The notes beneath the pieces are model-generated. The model was not told the DNA's origin, did not search any database, and saw nothing but the letters and a program-made list of their open reading frames with translations. Source: an uncultured Actinomycetes bacterium (GTDB lineage: Bacteria; Actinomycetota; Actinomycetes; Nanopelagicales; Nanopelagicaceae). From it: 6,227 nucleotides of DNA. Positions 1 through 6,227 of this stretch are shown one piece after another; positions within the stretch are counted from its first letter, which is position 1, and each line of letters opens with the position of its first letter. A program made the position numbers and the translations under genes. The stretch lies in assembly GCA_903901905.1 (NCBI GenBank), contig CAIUSQ010000282.1, forward strand, positions 1 to 6,227, written 5' to 3'.

Positions 1-1946
1 AGTTAACTCGAGATCTTCACTACGAAGTGGATGAGAAGAAAAAGACTGTTGGAATATTAGAAGAAGGCGTTACAAAAGTTGAAGAATTAATGCAGATTGA
101 AAACTTGTACGAAGCAGCAAATACTCCAATGATTGGATATTTAAATAATGCCATTCGCGCAAAAGAGTTGTTTAAGCGTGATAAGGATTATGTAGTAATG
201 AATGGCGAGCTCTTAATTGTCGATGAGCACACAGGCCGTATGCTCTCAGGGCGTAGATACAGCGACGGACTTCATCAGGCACTCGAAGCCAAGGAGCGCA
301 TTGAAATTCAGAATGAGAATCAGACTTTAGCAACTATAACCTTGCAGAATTATTTCCGTCTCTATGAAACATTGTCAGGAATGACCGGAACTGCCTCAAC
401 AGAAGCGGCTGAATTTGATCAGATCTATAGGCTCGGAGTTGTGCCAATTCCAACTAATCGAGATATGCAGCGAATCGACTCTTCAGATTTAGTGTACAAA
501 ACAGAGAGTGGAAAATTTGCAGCAGCTACAGCTGACATCGTTGAGCGTCATCGCAAGGGGCAACCAGTTTTAGTTGGAACAGTGAGCGTTGAAAAATCTG
601 AGGAGCTATCTGCTTTCTTACGTAAATCTGGCGTTCCACACGAAGTTCTAAATGCTAAGCATCACGAACGTGAAGCATCGATTATTGCTCGTGCTGGAGT
701 TAAAGGTGCTGTAACGGTTGCTACAAATATGGCCGGACGCGGTACAGACATTATGCTTGGTGGTAACCCGGAGTTCATGGCAGATTTTGAATTACAACGT
801 CGTGGTATTTCACCAGTTGATAATGCAGCCGAGTATGAAAAAGAATGGCCCGCAGAAATTGCTCGACAAAAGGCTGCTGTAGAAAAAGGTCACGAAGAAG
901 TTGTTTCTTTAGGTGGTCTATACGTGCTTGGTACCGAGCGCCATGAGTCTCGTCGTATTGATAACCAGTTGCGTGGACGCTCGGGTCGCCAAGGTGATCC
1001 TGGTGAATCACGTTTTTATCTTTCGCTGCAAGATGATTTGATGCGTAGATTCAACTCTGCATTAGTTGAGCGATTCTTAACAGCAGCAGGTCTTCCAGAT
1101 GACGAACCAATTGAATCAAAAATGGTTTCAAACGCAATTCGGTCAGCACAAACTCAGGTAGAAGCTCAAAACTTCGAAATGCGTAAGAATGTTTTGAAGT
1201 ATGACGATGTAATGAACCGCCAGCGCACAGTTATTTACGGTGAGCGCCGCATGGTTTTAGAGGGTGCTGATATTGAAGAGCAGATCGCGCTATTTGTAAG
1301 TGACGTTCTGACCGCATATGTTCAAGCAGCAACTGCAAATGGTTACGGTGAAGACTGGGATCTAGACACTTTGTTTACCGCGCTAAAAACTATCTATCCA
1401 ATCTCATTCTCAATTGACGAGCTAGTTGCCCAAGCAGGATCTCGTGCAGGCTTAGATACCGAATTCATTGTTGCTCAAGTTGTTGAAGATTGTAAGGCCG
1501 CATATGCCAAGCGAGAAGAATCTCTGGGTGAGAATGTTATGCGCGAGCTAGAACGTAAAGTTCTGCTCTCCGTTCTAGATCGTAAATGGCGTGAGCATCT
1601 TTATGAAATGGATTATCTCCAAGAAGGTATTGGGCTTCGCGCAATGGCCCAACGTGATCCACTTGTTGAATACCAACGCGAAGGCTATGAACTTTTCTCT
1701 GCGATGATGGATGCGATCAAGGAAGAGATCGCTGGACTTCTATTCAATATTGAAGTTAGCGTAGAGCCAACAAGTAATTCAGTAACTGCCCCTGGCTTGG
1801 AAGCTAAAGTGCTTCCTGTAACCGGACTTCAATACACGGCCGCTGATGAATCAGGTGTTCACACAACTGGAGAAGTTTCTAGAAATGCTCCATGTCCTTG
1901 TGGGTCAGGAAAGAAATTTAAACGTTGCCACGGGGGATCTCAATAA
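1..1946 (+). CDS. secA: Preprotein translocase ATPase SecA, 5'-truncated by window edge
   Basis: SecA is the cytoplasmic ATPase motor that drives unfolded preproteins through the SecYEG channel. The open frame runs from base 3 to the TAA at 1944-1946. The GTG at 27 is an internal valine codon, since the upstream residues LTRDLHYE also match SecA. The visible 647 or so residues start in the preprotein cross-linking domain and continue through NBD2, the helical scaffold and wing, and the C-terminal linker. Landmarks are VDEHTGR (near base 220), MTGTASTEA (near 380), [10 protein letters not shown] (near 720-750), the arginine-rich motif [20 protein letters not shown] (near 953-1010), and [15 protein letters not shown] (near 1575-1620). 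The protein ends in a SEC-C zinc-binding motif, [13 protein letters not shown] (C-x-C-x8-C-H), which in E. coli SecA binds zinc, SecB and lipid. Walker A and the DEAD box of NBD1 lie outside the window, roughly the first quarter to third of the protein. No frameshift is seen. Identity is essentially certain. Confidence 0.98.
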   Translation, partial: LTRDLHYEVDEKKKTVGILEEGVTKVEELMQIENLYEAANTPMIGYLNNAIRAKELFKRDKDYVVMNGELLIVDEHTGRMLSGRRYSDGLHQALEAKERIEIQNENQTLATITLQNYFRLYETLSGMTGTASTEAAEFDQIYRLGVVPIPTNRDMQRIDSSDLVYKTESGKFAAATADIVERHRKGQPVLVGTVSVEKSEELSAFLRKSGVPHEVLNAKHHEREASIIARAGVKGAVTVATNMAGRGTDIMLGGNPEFMADFELQRRGISPVDNAAEYEKEWPAEIARQKAAVEKGHEEVVSLGGLYVLGTERHESRRIDNQLRGRSGRQGDPGESRFYLSLQDDLMRRFNSALVERFLTAAGLPDDEPIESKMVSNAIRSAQTQVEAQNFEMRKNVLKYDDVMNRQRTVIYGERRMVLEGADIEEQIALFVSDVLTAYVQAATANGYGEDWDLDTLFTALKTIYPISFSIDELVAQAGSRAGLDTEFIVAQVVEDCKAAYAKREESLGENVMRELERKVLLSVLDRKWREHLYEMDYLQEGIGLRAMAQRDPLVEYQREGYELFSAMMDAIKEEIAGLLFNIEVSVEPTSNSVTAPGLEAKVLPVTGLQYTAADESGVHTTGEVSRNAPCPCGSGKKFKRCHGGSQ

Positions 1947-1948
1947 AT

Positions 1949-2488
1949 TTAAATTATCTCTAAAGCAGTGCAGAGCCATCTGTGATCTAACCCTTCAAAT
2001 CTAATTGCAACAACTCGTAATCTCTGCCCGTAGCGAACGGTTACAGTTGCTTCAATAATTCCATCTAGTGGTTGTGAAATGTGAATTTTCCTTACTCTTC
2101 CAACAGTTTCAAATTTGCCACTTTTACCTTGCAGTTGAGCAAAAACAGAGTAGTGGCAATTAGATTGGATCTGCGAAGCTGATCGCCTGCCTGCCCAAAC
2201 TTCAACTACAACATGAATGAAGTTATGCACCAAGATCTCTACGTCAGGAAGCTCTTTGGCCGAAGTTGGCTCTGGCGAAAACTCAGAATCAAACTCCTCT
2301 CCAAAGTTCGATGCGACTAGATATAAACGAGGTTCTTTTACTGGTTCGACAATCGTTAACGGACGAAACATCTCAAGAACTGGGTGCAACCAATCTTCAT
2401 CTGGATCACTAGAAATCGGTGTTAAATCAATGGTTTTAAAAACTGGCATTCCAAGATAATTTGGGTTGAACTCAAGTTGTGTATCCAT
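1949..2488 (-). CDS. Rv3235-family (DUF6459) protein
   Basis: This is a 179-residue protein of the actinobacterial Rv3235 / DUF6459 family, whose biochemical role is unknown. The recognisable part is the C-terminal half. VVVEVWAGRRSASQI (about residues 93-107) matches the family's 'vvEVlaGrRpasQl' signature. It is followed by VRKIHISQPLDGIIEATVTV (about 132-151) and by RLRVVAIRFEGLDHRWLCTALEI (about 156-178), the family's RaRAvAlRlEg-RWrctALe ending. The N-terminal 80 residues are acidic and poorly conserved. No signal peptide or membrane segment is visible, so it is probably cytoplasmic. The frame is open to a TTG at 2506, but the ATG at 2488 is preferred; neither has a clear ribosome binding site, so a leaderless message is possible. 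The gene is convergent with secA, with 2 bp between stop codons. Rv3235 lies near secA1 (Rv3240c) in M. tuberculosis, so the neighbourhood is conserved. Family assignment is from remembered motifs. Confidence 0.85.
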   Translation of the reverse strand: MDTQLEFNPNYLGMPVFKTIDLTPISSDPDEDWLHPVLEMFRPLTIVEPVKEPRLYLVASNFGEEFDSEFSPEPTSAKELPDVEILVHNFIHVVVEVWAGRRSASQIQSNCHYSVFAQLQGKSGKFETVGRVRKIHISQPLDGIIEATVTVRYGQRLRVVAIRFEGLDHRWLCTALEII

Positions 2489-2530
2489 AAAGCTAACAAT
2501 TGCCAACCTGCATAGGTTTTACTTCAACCT

Positions 2531-2560
2531 AAAGTACGAAAGGATCTCATACCAAAGTAC
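2531..2560. repeat. Short direct repeat AAAGTAC x2 in the divergent promoter region
   Basis: AAAGTAC occurs at 2531-2537 and again at 2554-2560. The copies start 23 bp apart, close to two helical turns, just upstream of the GATAAT element. The spacing would suit a dimeric regulator binding one face of DNA. A 7-bp repeat in AT-rich DNA can easily be chance, and no known operator is recognised. Confidence 0.25.
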
Positions 2561-2600
2561 TACTGTGGATAATCTGGTCTAGAAAACCACCGATAGTAAT

Positions 2601-2604
2601 TAGG
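2601..2604 (+). promoter_or_regulatory. Shine-Dalgarno-like TAGG that favours the ATG at 2612
   Basis: TAGG sits 7 nt before the ATG at 2612, a normal spacing, but only 1 nt before the in-frame GTG at 2606. This decides in favour of the ATG start. The core is short, so the support is moderate. Confidence 0.4.
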
Positions 2605-2611
2605 TGTGTCC

Positions 2612-3211
2612 ATGAGATCTCAAAAAAATTCCTTTAGCGCACGCCTGCCACTTGCAATTACTCTAATAATCGCATCCTTCGCATCTGTCATTTTTATCTC
2701 CTCCATCGCAAACAAAGGAGCCGATTATTGGGTTGTACGAGGATTAGTAGTTTCAGGGCATGTAATTACTTCTTCTGATCTTGAGACAGTTCATATGAAT
2801 TTAAACAATAGCTCTGCTTTATATATTGATAGAACCTTTAATCCAATTGGTTTAATCGCCCTTCGTACTTTGCAAGATGGTGAAGTCATCTCTACTTCCG
2901 ATCTTGGGTCTGCCATCCAAGGTCAATCAACTAGCGCGGTTCCATTGAGTGTGCGATCTGTTGACATTGCCCAAGGTCTAACACTCGGAGAAGGCGTTGA
3001 TATCTATTGGGTTGAAGACTCAAACAATGGTGAAGCGGTTCTAGAACCAGTACTAGTTTTAGCTGGAGCGACGCTGTTATCACTTGAAAACACAGGAAAC
3101 TCTCTTAGTGGTGATGTGGGATTGAGTATTGCAGTGGAGCAAACACAGGTACTTCGCATTTTGAGTGCAACATCTATAGGACGTCTAGTGGTTATTGCCT
3201 CTCATGTCTGA
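2612..3211 (+). CDS. Membrane-anchored SAF-domain protein (CpaB/RcpC-like)
   Basis: This 199-residue protein has a short basic N-terminus (MRSQKNSFSAR), then a hydrophobic segment at about residues 12-33 that reads as a signal anchor with the rest outside the membrane. A SAF domain follows at about residues 38-98: the VVRGLVVSGHVITSSDL core, then IGLIALRTLQDGEVISTSDL. The last 90 residues (from about 110, VPLSVRSVDIAQGLTLGEGVDIYWV) resemble the beta-rich RcpC/CpaB region after SAF in Flp pilus assembly proteins. CpaB/RcpC family members work at the outer parts of the Tad/Flp apparatus, but short SAF proteins also occur in actinobacteria without a pilus locus. The ATG at 2612 is chosen over the GTG at 2606 because of the TAGG spacing. 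The 3' end overlaps the CpaE-like gene by 8 nt, suggesting translational coupling. The domain call is good; the role is unknown. Confidence 0.8.
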   Translation: MRSQKNSFSARLPLAITLIIASFASVIFISSIANKGADYWVVRGLVVSGHVITSSDLETVHMNLNNSSALYIDRTFNPIGLIALRTLQDGEVISTSDLGSAIQGQSTSAVPLSVRSVDIAQGLTLGEGVDIYWVEDSNNGEAVLEPVLVLAGATLLSLENTGNSLSGDVGLSIAVEQTQVLRILSATSIGRLVVIASHV

Positions 3212-4298
3212 GCAAGAGATGCCAATTGTTGTAACTGCAATAGCTCGCGCCGAAATTGAAGGATTCATCGCCTCTACATTGTTTGCTCAGGGCTGGAGCG
3301 TTGGGTTTCGGGCAATAGATTGGCAAAGTTTAGAGGTTTATGCCGCAGAAAACGCCTCTGTTCTTGGTTCAAGGATATTAATCTATGGTTCAGATTTACC
3401 CGGGATTTCCAAAGAGAAAGTGAAACAACTTTCATCAAAATTTAGTCAAGTGATTGGTTTTGCAACAAATACGGCAGAAGAGTTTGCCGATCTTAAACAA
3501 GCACCAGTTATCGCCGCCGACCTCGTTTCATTAGTCCGCAGTTTTGTTCGAACACCTATGCTCCGAGAATTTGTTCAAGCACAAAATCAGATTCGAAGAG
3601 CAAAAGTTTTTGCCGTTGGCTCTGCCGGAACTTACACAGGATGTACTTTAATCGCCCTTAATTTAGCGATGGAGTTAAGCACGCAAGGCAAATCGACTTT
3701 ACTTATCGACGCAAATTTTCGAGCTCCATCAATTTTTGATCTACTATCAATGCGAAGTTCAGAAACCGATCCCACATGGAAACCGATTGCACCCAATTTG
3801 GCGCTCTTTGAAGTTACACAAGCACAGGCATCAGAGGTTGATTCACTCATGTTTCGTGCAGGAAAAGAATTCGATCATGTCATTATCGATCTAGGATCTA
3901 TTGCTGGACTTTCAAATCGCCTTACAGATCGACGTTGGACATCAACAATCACAACATGGAGCTGTGATCATGCCGATGAACTTATTGTGGTTTCACGTCC
4001 CGATCTGCTTGGTGTCTCTCGCCTTCAAAAGGTAATTGAACTTCTCACTCAAACTTCTATTCGAGCAAAAATCAGTTTTGTGATGAACATGAAATCTTCA
4101 GGGAAAAAGGGCGAGTCCGAGCAGTCAAAATTCTTGACATTAACTTCACCCATGAAGCCGTTTCGCGTTAGATCTATCAATACCGACATCAGAGCCGTGC
4201 TTGCTGCACAGGATGAACGCGCCACCTTAATTGAGGTTAATGAGCGATCTGTCCTGCGTAAATCAATAGCAGAATTGGCAAGTGAACTTTCAACTTAA
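3204..4298 (+). CDS. CpaE/ParA-like P-loop protein with degenerate Walker A
   Basis: This 364-residue protein of the MinD/ParA/CpaE (SIMIBI) fold has an N-terminal receiver-like domain (about residues 6-115) and a P-loop domain (about 134-360). The P-loop region reads KVFAVGSAGTYTGCTLIALNLA, with the loop at residues 139-148 (GSAGTYTGCT). The lysine of GK[S/T] is replaced by Cys147, and the ParA/MinD signature lysine early in the loop is also absent. Other landmarks are retained: LLIDAN (D169, A' motif), FDHVIIDLGS (D229, Walker B region) and ELIVVSRPDLLGVSRLQKVIELL near residue 260-280. In Tad systems CpaE proteins act in pilus positioning at the membrane, but whether this one hydrolyses ATP is doubtful. 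The ATG at 3204 overlaps the upstream stop (ATGTCTGA). An in-frame TTG at 3195 and ATG at 3219 are alternatives, and the last would start right at the receiver-like domain. No transmembrane segment is seen. Confidence 0.8.
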   Translation: MSEQEMPIVVTAIARAEIEGFIASTLFAQGWSVGFRAIDWQSLEVYAAENASVLGSRILIYGSDLPGISKEKVKQLSSKFSQVIGFATNTAEEFADLKQAPVIAADLVSLVRSFVRTPMLREFVQAQNQIRRAKVFAVGSAGTYTGCTLIALNLAMELSTQGKSTLLIDANFRAPSIFDLLSMRSSETDPTWKPIAPNLALFEVTQAQASEVDSLMFRAGKEFDHVIIDLGSIAGLSNRLTDRRWTSTITTWSCDHADELIVVSRPDLLGVSRLQKVIELLTQTSIRAKISFVMNMKSSGKKGESEQSKFLTLTSPMKPFRVRSINTDIRAVLAAQDERATLIEVNERSVLRKSIAELASELST

Positions 4299-4318
4299 AA
4301 ACCCAATACGATTAGCAC

Positions 4319-4705
4319 GTGCGTACGTACCTACCAATAAGCCATAAAGAGCTTGAAAACTTTCTAGAGGCAAAGACACTTGATGTGAATCTTTTGTATG
4401 CACCGACATCTTCATTCCAAGAGGAAAATATTGAGTGCGATGAAGAAGAGCTTGAATACCTACTCTCTGTTCTTGCTGGAGAAAAAGCCCTTGACCTTTG
4501 CCTAACACAGAAAGTACCAGGAATTGTCCTGGCCCTTGAAATCACTGAGCAACAAATTGGTGAAGCTTACGCAGATCACATTACTGTTACATCTGCGATC
4601 TTGTGGGAACAGGTTCAGTGTGCACTCCTAGCATTTCGAGGCGATGATGAGCTTGTATGGTTTGCTACACAAGAGATCGAGCCTCATATGAACGAGTGGA
4701 AATAA
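4319..4705 (+). CDS. DUF6912 family protein
   Basis: This small actinobacterial protein of 128 residues has unknown function. It starts with GTG at 4319, 20 nt after the previous stop, with no clear Shine-Dalgarno sequence. The start is supported by the family N-terminus MR-[VT]-Y-[VL]-P (here MRTYLPISHKELENFL). The acidic helix CDEEELEYLLSVLAGEKAL (about residues 40-58) matches the family's 'DEEELEYaAl..AA..SL' block. The ending ELVWFATQEIEPHM (about 112-125) matches the conserved 'eLlWYatqEl' block. It is shorter than the roughly 150-170 residues I remember for relatives, with the middle loop compacted, as expected in a streamlined genome. No membrane segment or catalytic motif is visible, so it is likely cytoplasmic. 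It ends 1 nt before the pdtaS start, so the two are probably co-translated. The family call rests on remembered motifs. Confidence 0.8.
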   Translation: MRTYLPISHKELENFLEAKTLDVNLLYAPTSSFQEENIECDEEELEYLLSVLAGEKALDLCLTQKVPGIVLALEITEQQIGEAYADHITVTSAILWEQVQCALLAFRGDDELVWFATQEIEPHMNEWK

Positions 4706-4706
4706 T

Positions 4707-6176
4707 ATGTTTCCATTTGAAAATCTTCTTGGTTCGCGAACCACAATTACCCTTGAGCAGGCTGAAAGATTAAGGGAACTAGTTGCTAATTGGCAGTTGT
4801 TATCAGATCTCTCATTTGCAGATCTAATTCTGTGGGTTCCAATTCGCAAAGATATAAAAATGTGGCCCAGTGGACATATCGCGATCGCTCATATTCGACC
4901 AACAACAACTGCAACTGTTTTTACTAACGATGTAATTGGTGAAGAAGTTTCGTGGGGGATACGAACAAATATTGACGAAGCGCTATCTCATGGAGAAATC
5001 GTAAGAGATAGCCAATTGGAACCAACAGAGACCATGCTCATTAAAGAAGAGGCCATCCCGGTTACCTTTAATGGTCAAGCAATAGCAGTTATATCTCGCC
5101 ATAGAGATGTTGAACATATGAGAACTGCAGGAAAGTTAGAGATTAACTATCGCGAGATTGCACATCAGCTTTATCGAATGGTTGCAGAAGGGAATTTCCC
5201 ATATAAGAAGGCAGGAGCACTTATTGAACCAATTCCTCGCGTTGGAGATGGATTGATTCGATTAGATGTTAACGGAACAATCTCATTTGCAAGCCCAAAC
5301 GCAAAATCTGCCTTCTCTAGAATGGGTTGGAATGGTGATCTAGAAGGTCGCAATCTTGGAGAGGCTGCACAACAGGTTTCAGTGACAACCGAAAACCCTC
5401 ATGAAGAGGCAATAGCTACTCAGTTAAATGGAAAAACTCTGCGTCGCGTAGAGGTTGAAAACAAAGGAACAACAATCGATTTCCTTGTGTTGCCCTTAAT
5501 TCAAGGCGAAGATCGCATTGGGGCAATTGTTTTGTTACAAAATGTTACAGAGCTACGCCGTTTAGATCGCGCCCTTGTTACAAAGGATGCAACTATCCGT
5601 GAAATCCATCATCGCGTGAAAAATAATCTGCAAACCGTATCTGCCTTACTTAGATTACAGTCTCGCCGAATTGATGATCCATCCGCCGCCGCCGCCTTGG
5701 ATGAAGCGGTTCGCCGAATTGCATCGATCGCCTTGGTGCACGAAACACTTTCTAATAGTGATGAAACTACTGTGGCATTTGATGATGTTTTAACTAGCCT
5801 TGTTACTCACTCACTTGAGCTAAGTCCGCGAATGAGTCAGTTAAGCATTGAGCGAATAGGTCAACTTGGCTCCCTGGAATCCAGACTTGCCACTCCGCTC
5901 GCATTGGTAGTTACAGAGCTCATTCACAATGCCTTGGAGCACGGCTTAGCCGAATCGGGAACGCACCTTCGAATTGAACTTCAGCGCTACAGCAACGAAG
6001 GTTTAGTAACCATTTCAGATGATGGAGTAGGTCTGCCAGAGGGTTTTAATCTTGCAACATCGGCAAACTTAGGATTACAGATTGTTCTTACGCTAACTGA
6101 AAATGAACTAAACGGAGAGTTAAAATTAGAATCTAGTGACAAGGGAACACAAGCAAAACTTCGCTTCCCACTTTAA
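4707..6176 (+). CDS. pdtaS: PdtaS-type cytoplasmic sensor histidine kinase (GAF-PAS-HisKA_2-HATPase)
   Basis: This is a 489-residue homologue of M. tuberculosis PdtaS (Rv3220c), which phosphorylates the ANTAR-domain RNA-binding regulator PdtaR. No membrane segment is present. The N-terminal GAF-like domain covers about residues 1-160 (WQLLSDLSFADLILWVP at 29-45, HIRPTTTAT at 62-70). A PAS domain follows at about 178-285 (RVGDGLIRLDVNGTISFASP), then a short linker (TELRRLDRALVTKDA). The HisKA_2 dimerisation motif REIHHRVKNNLQ carries the likely phospho-acceptor His302 (His301 adjacent). The HATPase domain has the N box TELIHNALEHG (E404, N408), the G1 box DDGVG (438-442) and the G2 box NLGLQ (454-458), so the kinase looks catalytically complete. 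The ATG at 4707 has GAGTGG at 4694-4699, 7 nt upstream, inside the end of the DUF6912 gene. The protein contains no cysteine at all, unlike M. tuberculosis PdtaS. Its PdtaR partner is not in the window. Confidence 0.93.
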   Translation: MFPFENLLGSRTTITLEQAERLRELVANWQLLSDLSFADLILWVPIRKDIKMWPSGHIAIAHIRPTTTATVFTNDVIGEEVSWGIRTNIDEALSHGEIVRDSQLEPTETMLIKEEAIPVTFNGQAIAVISRHRDVEHMRTAGKLEINYREIAHQLYRMVAEGNFPYKKAGALIEPIPRVGDGLIRLDVNGTISFASPNAKSAFSRMGWNGDLEGRNLGEAAQQVSVTTENPHEEAIATQLNGKTLRRVEVENKGTTIDFLVLPLIQGEDRIGAIVLLQNVTELRRLDRALVTKDATIREIHHRVKNNLQTVSALLRLQSRRIDDPSAAAALDEAVRRIASIALVHETLSNSDETTVAFDDVLTSLVTHSLELSPRMSQLSIERIGQLGSLESRLATPLALVVTELIHNALEHGLAESGTHLRIELQRYSNEGLVTISDDGVGLPEGFNLATSANLGLQIVLTLTENELNGELKLESSDKGTQAKLRFPL

Positions 6177-6181
6177 ACTTT

Positions 6182-6196
6182 CCAATTTAGAATTGG
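6182..6196. terminator. Possible small bidirectional hairpin between convergent genes
   Basis: CCAATT at 6182-6187 and AATTGG at 6191-6196 form a 6-bp inverted repeat with a 3-nt loop (TAG), placed between the pdtaS stop (6176) and the end of the convergent WhiB-like gene, whose stop codon it overlaps. The arms are short, AT-rich and not followed by a T run on the + strand, so a terminator role is only a suggestion from position. Confidence 0.25.
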
Positions 6197-6227
6197 TTCT
6201 GTTGCTCCAAAAGTCGTGCACGATTTC
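6187..6227 (-). CDS. C-terminal tail of a convergent gene, probably WhiB-like (partial)
   Basis: On the complement strand a frame open from the window edge encodes NRARLLEQQNQF and stops at TAA (6189-6187). WhiB1/WblE proteins end in a basic RR-x-x-RNRAR-type tail, and pdtaS lies next to whiB1 (Rv3219) in M. tuberculosis, so both the residues and the neighbourhood fit. If correct, the rest of this Fe-S cluster transcription factor, including its four cysteines, lies just right of the window. The stop is 10 bp from the pdtaS stop. Twelve residues are too few for certainty, and the other two complement frames cannot be excluded. Confidence 0.5.
   Translation of the reverse strand, partial: NRARLLEQQNQF

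Larger units (their letters stand above)
2489..2611. promoter_or_regulatory. Divergent intergenic region, probable promoters for the Rv3235-like gene and the SAF operon
   Basis: This is the only sizeable gap between genes in the window, and it separates two divergent starts, so promoters for both directions should lie here. On the + strand the best -10-like hexamer is GATAAT at 2568-2573, within TGTGGATAATCT, about 38 nt before the ATG at 2612. No convincing -35 is seen at the expected spacing. No clear hexamer pair stands out on the - strand. The region also holds a 7-bp direct repeat (reported separately). Promoter placement is inference from gene layout plus one weak match. Confidence 0.35.

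Noticed and set aside
27..29. GTG at 27 as the start of a short SecA
   Set aside because: The frame is open to the window edge and the eight preceding residues (LTRDLHYE) also match SecA, so this is an internal codon.
775..1011. Complement open frame inside secA
   Set aside because: It lies wholly within conserved SecA NBD2 coding sequence and resembles no known protein; it is a shadow.
1945..1957. AAATTTAAATT palindrome at the secA/Rv3235-like junction as a terminator
   Set aside because: It is purely AT with no stable stem, and is the kind of match expected by chance in AT-rich DNA.
2217..2459. + strand open frame opposite the Rv3235-like gene
   Set aside because: The complement frame carries clear family motifs; this one is low-complexity, Ser-rich and without a recognisable domain.
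4290..4545. Two complement open frames opposite the DUF6912 gene
   Set aside because: DUF6912 motifs on the + strand explain the region; the complement frames show no domain.
5684..5697. CCG trinucleotide repeat in pdtaS (ccgccgccgccgcc)
   Set aside because: It encodes a short alanine run between kinase helices, has under five units and keeps frame; it is too short to call a variable tract.
1..6227. Mobile element, CRISPR array, tRNA/rRNA, toxin-antitoxin or defence system
   Set aside because: Every substantial stretch is explained by core actinobacterial genes; no repeats, integrase, transposase, cloverleaf or compositional shift was seen.

Overview
The window looks like core chromosome from a low-GC, probably streamlined actinobacterium. 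The freshwater acI / Nanopelagicales type (Ca. Planktophila or Ca. Nanopelagicus) is the best guess. Three things point there. The families are actinobacterial: an Rv3235-like DUF6459 protein, a DUF6912 protein, a PdtaS-type sensor kinase and a WhiB-like C-terminus. The base composition is AT-rich (low 40s % GC by eye), unlike mycobacteria or Streptomyces. Genes are packed with almost no spacer. The genus assignment is inference; the phylum is well supported.

Layout. Positions 1-1946 (+) hold the C-terminal two thirds of secA, the preprotein translocase ATPase, cut by the window edge and ending in a SEC-C zinc-binding tail. Convergent with it, only 2 bp away, is an Rv3235-family gene (complement 1949-2488). 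A roughly 120-bp divergent intergenic region (2489-2611) separates this from a tight four-gene + strand run: a membrane-anchored SAF-domain (CpaB/RcpC-like) protein (2612-3211), a CpaE/ParA-like P-loop protein with a degenerate Walker A (3204-4298, overlapping the previous gene by 8 nt), a DUF6912 protein (4319-4705) and the sensor kinase pdtaS (4707-6176, 1 nt after the previous stop). At the right edge (complement 6187-6227) the last 12 codons of a convergent gene read like a WhiB tail, consistent with the pdtaS-whiB1 neighbourhood of actinobacteria.

How the genes fit together. SecA is a housekeeping secretion motor. The SAF and CpaE-like pair resembles two components of Flp/Tad pilus assembly, but no pilin, secretin or secretion ATPase is present, so a pilus role is not shown. 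The kinase is a cytoplasmic GAF-PAS-HisKA_2-HATPase protein expected to phosphorylate an ANTAR-type antiterminator (PdtaR), which is not in the window. No mobile element, CRISPR array, RNA gene, phage or defence island was seen, and no stretch above 300 bases lacks a gene. The most notable oddities are the missing Walker A lysine in the CpaE-like protein and the complete absence of cysteine from the PdtaS homologue.
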